NCBI GenBank assembly: GCA_028551475.1
Contig: CM052354.1
Location: forward strand, 21,351,258-21,415,257
DNA: 64,000 bases
Reading direction: 5' to 3'
Source: Casuarina equisetifolia
Taxonomy: Eukaryota > Streptophyta > Magnoliopsida > Fagales > Casuarinaceae
Made by a program: the position numbers and the translations under genes. Positions 57,948 to 64,000 of the stretch are shown one piece after another (positions within the stretch are counted from its first letter, which is position 1; each line of letters begins with the position of its first letter). Under the pieces are notes generated by a model. The model was not told the DNA's origin. It did not search any database and saw only the letters and a program-made list of their open reading frames with translations.

Positions 57948-58380
57948 AAAACGCACCGTTTAACGGTGGTCGAGTGTGTTTTGAGAGAGGAGCTAAAACG
58001 CACCGTTTAAAAAAATGAAACGGTGGGTTTAGCGAACGAGAGCTAAAACGCACCGTTTAAATAAATGAAACGGTGGGGTTTAGCGAACGGGTGGAACGCA
58101 CCGTTTAGGGAAGGAAACGGTGAGTTTGGAGGAAGAAGAAAAACAGAGACAAAACGCACCGTTCAAGTAAGTGAAACGGTGAGTTTTGGTGAACCGACGA
58201 AACGCACCGTGGAGACAAGTGGAACGGTGAGTTTCAACTAACTGACAAAACGCACCGTTTAAGTAAGTGAAACGGTGAGTTTGGAACTAAAGGAATAAAC
58301 GCACCGTTTAAGTAAGTTAAACGGTGAGTTTAAAGTGAACTGAGGGAACGCACCGTTTAAATAAGTTAAACGGTGAGTTC
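57948..58380 (-). repeat. Array of nine hairpin-forming repeats in the Copia B leader
   Basis: ACGCACCGT recurs near 57,951, 57,998, 58,048, 58,096, 58,154, 58,202, 58,250, 58,299 and 58,348, mostly 48-50 bp apart. Each unit pairs AACGCACCGTTT with AAACGGTGAGTTT or AAACGGTGGGTTT about ten bases on, so nearly every unit can fold. An inverted half unit (AAACGGTGCGTTTT) follows near 58,408. Confidence 0.9.
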
Positions 58381-58775
58381 GAAGACTGACAGAAAAGATA
58401 TGAGTGAAAACGGTGCGTTTTCACTCAAGTGAAACGAAGTGTTTGAAGGGGGGCAAAACGCGCATTTTAACAACGTGTTTAGGCAACAAAAAGAAAAACT
58501 AACAGATCAAACGCAGCGGAAGGAACCTAAACCGTGAAGAACACGAAGAACAAACCCAGAAATAGAAAACGCGATTTTGACCCAAAAAATACCGAACAGA
58601 CCAAAGAAGAGAACGATCAAGATATAGATCGAAGTATTTTCGGAACAAAGACAACCAATGGAGCAAGGAGACAACAACAACTCTTAAACTAGAAGAGAAA
58701 AGAAAATAAGAGTTGCGAGAGGAGAAAAAAACATACCCAATTATGCGAAGAACCCAACCTGGCTCTTTGATACCA

Positions 58776-59032
58776 TCTTAGAAACCAAACCGGATCATAT
58801 AAGAGGTTATAGCACGAAATCAGGTGAAAAACTTCTTTCTATACACTTGCTCAAAGAAAACATACAAAGCCGTCTGAAGGAATAATAAGCACCGGCGAAT
58901 CGTCGGTGCCCACGAATGGGCTAGGTTAAACCTAGCCCATCTCACAAACAATTGGGCCTAAGGCCCTAATTACAATAAATGAATGAAAACGGGCCTAATG
59001 CCCAATACAACAAAAAGTAACAAATATTAACA
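58776..59032 (-). repeat. 5' LTR of Copia B
   Basis: 257 bp, differing from the other LTR at two sites. Both lie in or beside the first palindrome. Confidence 0.93.
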
Positions 59033-59037
59033 ATAAG

Positions 59038-59720
59038 AAAAAAGTTCACAACAACTTGAATTGGATGACCTAGTTTTCCAACTAGCATGACTGGGATAGT
59101 TGTTCGTTGTTTTTTTGGAGATAATCTTAACAGACGTTGTATGAGAACTTTGGAGGCTATAAATCTCAATGTCCAAATGTATACGCTCTAATGATTATTT
59201 GGTACAATCAGTATCTTGATATAAATTTTTATTTATTTATATATGTTCAAGCATCTTTATTCTTTAGTAGTAAATTTATGGAGAAAAATAAGTTATTTAT
59301 AACTTAATATCAAAGTTTAGGTTATGAGCTACATCTTAGTATGATCTAGATTCTTATGATTTTTGTCTTATAGTTTTTTCCCATTACTCATGAACTAGTC
59401 TAACATTTAAGAGAAGAGAGCATACTAAATAGTGGTTATTTTACATTACAGACTTTTTTGTTTGATAGCTTTTTTATATCTTCATGTATTTTTCTGTTTT
59501 AATCTAAAGGAATCTGGATGACTTGTTGCAGGTAGGTTTCAAGTATCAAATGCAAGGTTAGTAGAAAAAGAAGAAATGTTCTCCATTTAATATACTTAAG
59601 AGGCCACAATGCGTTAACATTTATTTATATGACGACACAGTCATGCGTTCACTAGGGGAGAAAAGCTTAAAAAAAGAAAACCCATTACGGAAGTAAAACA
59701 CACGCAAACGCGACGAATAT
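59038..59720. other. Non-coding stretch between Copia B and KCS
   Basis: AT-rich. Nothing recognisable is seen apart from the 3' flank of the KCS gene. Confidence 0.5.
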
Positions 59721-61363
59721 CTATGTAGCTATCGATGTCACTTCTGGAACATGAACGGGAAACTCATCAATCTCATCCATCCAAGGATTTTGTTTCTCCT
59801 TCGCCGGATCAATGGTCCGCAGTTCGCGCCACACGGCGCTGTTGCACTTGAATCCTGATCCAATTGCAATCTGCCATGTCCGATCACCTCTCTTGATCCT
59901 CCCTTTGGCCTCGCAGTAAGCTAGTTCATACCACAAGGAACTACTAAAAGTGTTCCCGAACCTGTAAAGAGTCATTCTCGAGGGCTCCATATGCCACTTG
60001 CCAAGGCCAAGGTTCTTCTCTAGTTCGTCAAGCACCCCTCTTCCACCTGCATGTATGCAGAAGTGCTCGAAAGCCAGTTTAAAGTCGGGAACATATTGTT
60101 TTATCTTTATCTTAAGCACCTTTCTAGCCACCAAACTGGCAAAAAACAGGATTTGTTCGGAAAAGGGCAGGACTAAGGACCCCAGTGTTGTGATGTTTGT
60201 TTTAAGAGCTTTTCCGGCGACCACCAGGAGGTCTTTGGAGAGTGAGATACCTACTTTTTTGTTAGTGTCTTCTTTTTGAACGATACAGTTGAAACACTTA
60301 TTATCTGCCCCCTTGTGGGTGCTTATAGAGTGAATGAGTTGGTACTTCGAACGATAGTGATCAGAATACCGGTTTGATAAGAGAATCGCGGCCGCACCCA
60401 AGCGGAAGAGGCAGTTTGTGATGAGCATCGAGCGGTTGTTGCCATCGTACCAGTTGAGAGTCATGCTTTCCAAAGTCACTACAAGTGCGTAGGTGTTGGG
60501 TTGCACTGTAATGGGAAGATATTGACAATATGAAGTATATATTAAATTTATATGCGAATATAAGCCTTTTCTAGGATATATTAAAGCTAGTGGGCAACAT
60601 TAAACTCGAGAATTCGCTTGGGACGATGTTTACTAAGCACTACTCCATCTACTCCAGACTTTTATTGAAAACAAAGAAGTTAGAAACTAACTTGTAACAA
60701 TCGCTTGGCGAGGTCTATGGAAATAAGTCCGGCACTGCAGCCCATCCCTCCTAAGCTATAGCTTGAAACGTTCCCTCTGAGCTTGTACCGGTTCACAACA
60801 ATAAGAATCCCGATATCCTTGGCCTTCACCCTGGTTTTCGCAAACAGTTCGTCGACAGCTCCAAACATTATCAGCTCGGCTTCCTTCTTAGCTTCCTCGA
60901 AAGTTTTTTTCGGTGGGACTTCCAACACAGATCCTGATACGTAAGTCTTTTGTCCATTCCCTGACCTCTCCAAAATCTTCCTTTGAAACTCCAAACTTTC
61001 TTCTGAGAAACTCCCAGTAAGCCTAGATTTTTCCATGAAAGTTTCCTTACTGCACATCAGAGCTGCATCGGGCTTGTAACACGCAAAATTCAGTAAGTAA
61101 ACATTTCTAGGATGACTCATGAAGTAAAGAGTTGCAAGGAAAACTGTGAGTGCAGTGCATAGAGTAACTGATATGAGATTAAGCCTTAGATGATCGAACA
61201 AATGCACAAAATCTTGAGCAGAAATATGACCCGAAGCTATAGTGAGTGGCAATAGAAGGATATACAAGGCGTTGGAGATTAAGTAGTGATAACCAAGTTT
61301 CACGTATTTAAGTTTAACTGAGTTCGATTCATTTCCCGGCATTTCTTTCTTCTCCAACCCCAT
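59721..61363 (-). CDS. 3-ketoacyl-CoA synthase (KCS) with internal deletion, possibly inactive
   Basis: KCS enzymes condense malonyl-CoA with long acyl-CoAs in the ER, the first step of very-long-chain fatty acid elongation. Exon 1 starts at the ATG at 61,363 and carries two membrane segments (about residues 25-48 and 62-83), NFACYKPD and [16 protein letters not shown] with the catalytic Cys. Exon 2 (60,505-59,721) carries HFCIHAGG and RFGNTFSSS with the catalytic His and Asn, and [11 protein letters not shown]. Frames join as 61,363-60,688 plus 60,505-59,721 (GT-AG, 486 aa). The more family-like donor after LLQ at 60,692 would break the frame. About 15 family residues, the NCSLFNPTPSLSA stretch, are missing between ILIVVN and RYKLRGN. 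All three catalytic residues remain, but folding is doubtful. Confidence 0.72.
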
Positions 61364-61563
61364 TGTTAACTATAAATCCAAACGAGTTATAAGAAAAGCA
61401 AATTTCTCAGCGAAACGAAAGTGCAACTTTGTGCTTGGAGACACAAAAGAAGAGGGTAAAGAATTCGAAAAAGAGATTGGTGGAAAGAACAAAGATCGAG
61501 GGAGGGAAAGTTAAAGACGGAAATGAAATGTCGAGTGCACTTTGAAATATGATAGCCAAGGTC

Positions 61564-61573
61564 CCTTTATAAC
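61564..61573 (-). promoter_or_regulatory. Possible TATA box of the KCS gene
   Basis: On the minus strand, GTTATAAAGG lies about 200 bp upstream of the KCS start codon. No better candidate is nearer. Confidence 0.4.
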
Positions 61574-62939
61574 GTTTTAAGAGCGTATACTTCGTCAAGG
61601 TTGACATATTCCAGGAGGGATGGGAGCTTCTGGTCATGATTTGTTATGAGTAGTTGACACTGCCGTCGTCATTTATTTCTTGCCATCCATGATATTTACT
61701 CCTCGCTTGAGAGGGCTCGGAAAAGACTATTCTACTCGGCAGTTTATCAACTAAGATTTCTATTAACCAAAACAAAACGCAAGAAAGTGTCTCAACCGGC
61801 AGCCCAAAACCGATCCTAAGAGTGAGAAAATCACCCACTAAACAAAGAATAAAAATGTTAAAATATGGTATGTGCACCCGATTTTTAAGATATTAATATG
61901 TTATTTTTTTATTATATATAAACATTTTCTTCTATCTTATAAGTTTTTTTAGGAAAGAATTAAACTTCTTAACGTGAAAGCAAAGCCTAGATTTTAGGTA
62001 AACCTTTTCATTCGTAAATTTTTATAAAAAATATTTCCATGTTTTGAATAAGATGTGTTGAAATCCAATGTGTGTCTTATGTTACCAAAATATTGACTCA
62101 TTATACACTAATATATGAAAATGTTTTTCTCTCTTACTAACTAGTTTTAAGGGAATAAGTAAATTTTCTAATAAAAATGACTAAGTGTGTTATAGATTAA
62201 CATATATAGTTATTTCTTTAGTATCTTCTTCGGAGAGTCCCTCATATTAAACTAGTTGCTTGTTACAACGAGGTTGACTCTGCATGCAAAGAAAGCTAAT
62301 GTCCTTGTCTTTATCTTCTATCACATACCAACTGAGATTGATATGGATTTCCCTTTGAGATATCAAGTTATAATCAAGTATAAATGAACTGATTAGGTAT
62401 GTGTTCTGGTTATGCAGTTATTCTTTATCCAATGGGAACTCGTACAAGTTCATTTGATGAAGCTCTATTGGCTTGAATTGATTTAGAATCTCACTAACAT
62501 GAAAGAGAGATAGCGACAACCATGTGCACTGTGCCAAATTAGTCAGGTTTCACGCGTATTTCAGGCTTCTTTTCTTCCATATCACATGCTGCGTTTTCTC
62601 AAAGGATGGGTGCATTCTCCATTCTTGTTTTAACTGCTGAATTAAGTCTTTGAAATTATCATGTCTGGCTCTGCCATTGGGTTACCAACTAATAATGCAA
62701 ATGTTGTTCATGATTATTGGAAATGTCTAATCTGTATTGGTTGAGAATAATATGACACAAATCACATATTATTTAAATCTTGAAATCCTCTATATACAGA
62801 AAAAAAGATTTTTCACTTGACTCGACTTTTGAATATAATATAATAATCTAAGTTTGGGGAATATACCCTAATATACAAACTTGACACAATTTTTACAACC
62901 TACATTAGTTGTGAGTAGATATTTTACAAATGTTGCGAC
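61574..62939. other. Non-coding stretch upstream of KCS
   Basis: AT-rich. A 77-codon minus frame at 61,644-61,877 matches nothing I know. Confidence 0.45.
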
Positions 62940-63106
62940 AAAATGTTATTAAAAAATTTATTCATATATAAAAATTAACTTACAAATGTTGTGACAGAAG
63001 TTTGATATTCGTATAATCTTATTTGAAAACTTTTGATATATGGGAAAAAATATTTCCTACTCTTAAGTTAATTTTTATATATGAATAAATTTTTTAATAA
63101 CATTTT
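62940..63106. repeat. 43-bp perfect inverted repeat with 81-bp loop (MITE-like)
   Basis: 62,940-62,982 is the exact reverse complement of 63,064-63,106. TTACAAATGTTGyGACA also occurs directly repeated near 62,925 and 62,980. No clear target duplication is seen. Confidence 0.85.
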
Positions 63107-64000
63107 CTTAACATTAATAATCTTAATAGGTGTAAACGGTAAGAATTCAGTTCACGACAAATGAACGTGACACTCAACTAAGACCATTACCTAATGGATC
63201 TCCATATCGGAAAGATATAATATTCTTCTAGATTTGGTGGAGAGCCAGTCTATTTGCAGGAGCTAAAGGAGTGTATCTTTCCGAAATTAATGTAGTGGTT
63301 GATGGTAATTGTCGAGGCAAGTGGCTATTATTGTGCAATATGAACATGGTTGCCAGCGCACTAAATAGGGGTTCTCAACCAATTTTTCATTTACTATTTT
63401 TCTTTACTTTGAGTTGGTCATCAATAAATTCAAAGTTGGTATCCAAGAAGTAATTGGCCAGTATACGACAACATATTCGGTTGTTGAACGGGAAAAGTTT
63501 TCTATTGAAGCCGTCTTTCTTGACCTGGTAAAGCCATTATGATAGCCATGTTCTTTCTCTGTTAACCACGTCTATGTACTCTACACGCCATCGCCTCTTT
63601 TAGAAAGGTCTCTCCCCTTTTTTTTTTACTAAAATGTCATGTTTCATCCCTCAGTGGCCCTAAAAAGTCTTAGGACTTCTGTCAGATCTTGCTCAAAATG
63701 GGGGCAATATAGTACAACTCTAAGGAAGAACATGATAATGTAATATGAGCAGCTCAAATGTTTCACTCGGCTTGATTCGAAATCGCAATATGAGTTAAGC
63801 TTTAACTTGTGTTATACTTCGGTTTAGATGTTGGGTTTTGTATCTCTATTCTATTAGTACCATGTCCTTGTCCTTGTCATTCTTCTTCTTGTACTCTGGA
63901 CCGCGGGATTAGAGACTGGAAAGTCTTTTCTTTTCATTTCACTTGAGTAGATGACTCAAGTTCGAAGAAATTTTAAAAACCGGGGATCATGAGTGTTACA
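63107..64000. other. Non-coding end of window
   Basis: A frame following GCAG at 63,258-63,261 (GAKGVYLSEINVVVDGNCRG) looks slightly coding but has no known match and no partner exon. Nothing else is seen. Confidence 0.4.

Larger units (their letters stand above)
52798..59032 (-). mobile_element. Ty1/Copia LTR retrotransposon B, complete but inactive
   Basis: The element is 6,235 bp on the minus strand. Its 257-bp LTRs lie at 52,798-53,054 and 58,776-59,032, and the target duplication ATAAG at 52,793-52,797 and 59,033-59,037. The primer-binding site TGGTATCAAAGAGCC follows the 5' LTR (58,775 downwards), and a purine tract GAGGGGGGT precedes the 3' LTR. The LTRs differ at two sites (about 0.8%), both transitions, so it is younger than element A. 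The long leader holds a hairpin repeat array. Confidence 0.95.

Noticed and set aside
57948..58380. CRISPR-like array
   Set aside because: Units are imperfect, spacers are similar and short, and the array lies inside a plant retrotransposon.
1..64000. tRNA, rRNA and organelle-derived insertions
   Set aside because: I looked for cloverleaf-like and organelle gene-like stretches by eye and found none I could support. A tRNAscan or organelle search would be decisive.

Overview
This window is nuclear DNA of a flowering plant, most likely a dicot. It is AT-rich, its genes have GT-AG introns, and it carries two Ty1/Copia LTR retrotransposons and many decayed duplicates. The recognisable families are plant ones: an S-like RNase T2, F-box/DUF295 and SKIP19-like F-box/LRR proteins, PPR, DUF4408/DUF761, and 3-ketoacyl-CoA synthase (KCS). 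The sequence alone does not fix the species.

Layout. From 1 to 4 kb lies the 3' part of a DUF212 (acid phosphatase/vanadium haloperoxidase-related) gene and a decayed acidic ORF. From 4.2 to 12.3 kb is a module made of an intact RNase T2 gene and an intact F-box/DUF295 gene, with the RNase gene inside a 650-685 bp inverted repeat. From 12.3 to 20 kb is a mosaic of duplicated pieces: a 28-codon stub and a longer truncated copy of a SKIP19-like F-box gene, a TRIM-type mini-retrotransposon, and a decayed LTR element. From 20.2 to 27.8 kb the RNase/F-box module repeats. Here the RNase is a pseudogene with a stop in its first catalytic motif, while the F-box gene is intact. From 27.2 to 30.3 kb is a truncated DUF212 pseudogene. 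An intact single-exon DUF4408/DUF761 gene lies at 31.6 kb, followed to 35.6 kb by second copies of the 12.8-17.1 kb material.

Copia element A (36,512-41,990, plus strand) is bounded by 211-bp LTRs and a CTTCT target duplication. From 42 to 47.9 kb the window is mostly non-coding, with a PPR pseudogene and promoter-like fragments. At 48.1-49.2 kb two copies of a SKIP19-like F-box/LRR gene face each other as a near-perfect long inverted repeat. Copia element B (52,798-59,032, minus strand) has 257-bp LTRs, an ATAAG target duplication and an unusual array of about nine hairpin-forming 49-bp repeats in its leader. A KCS gene with an internal in-frame deletion follows at 59.7-61.4 kb, and the last 2.6 kb is non-coding with a 43-bp inverted repeat.

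How the parts relate. Recurrent segmental duplication explains most of the window. The intact genes are RNase T2 copy 1, the two F-box/DUF295 genes, the DUF4408 gene, and possibly the DUF212 gene (its 5' end is outside the window) and the KCS gene. An RNase next to an F-box gene recalls S-loci, but the RNase is acidic and the F-box gene is of the DUF295 type, so I do not call it a self-incompatibility locus. The least ordinary structures are the F-box/LRR inverted repeat, the duplicated RNase/F-box module with one-sided decay, and the hairpin array of Copia B.
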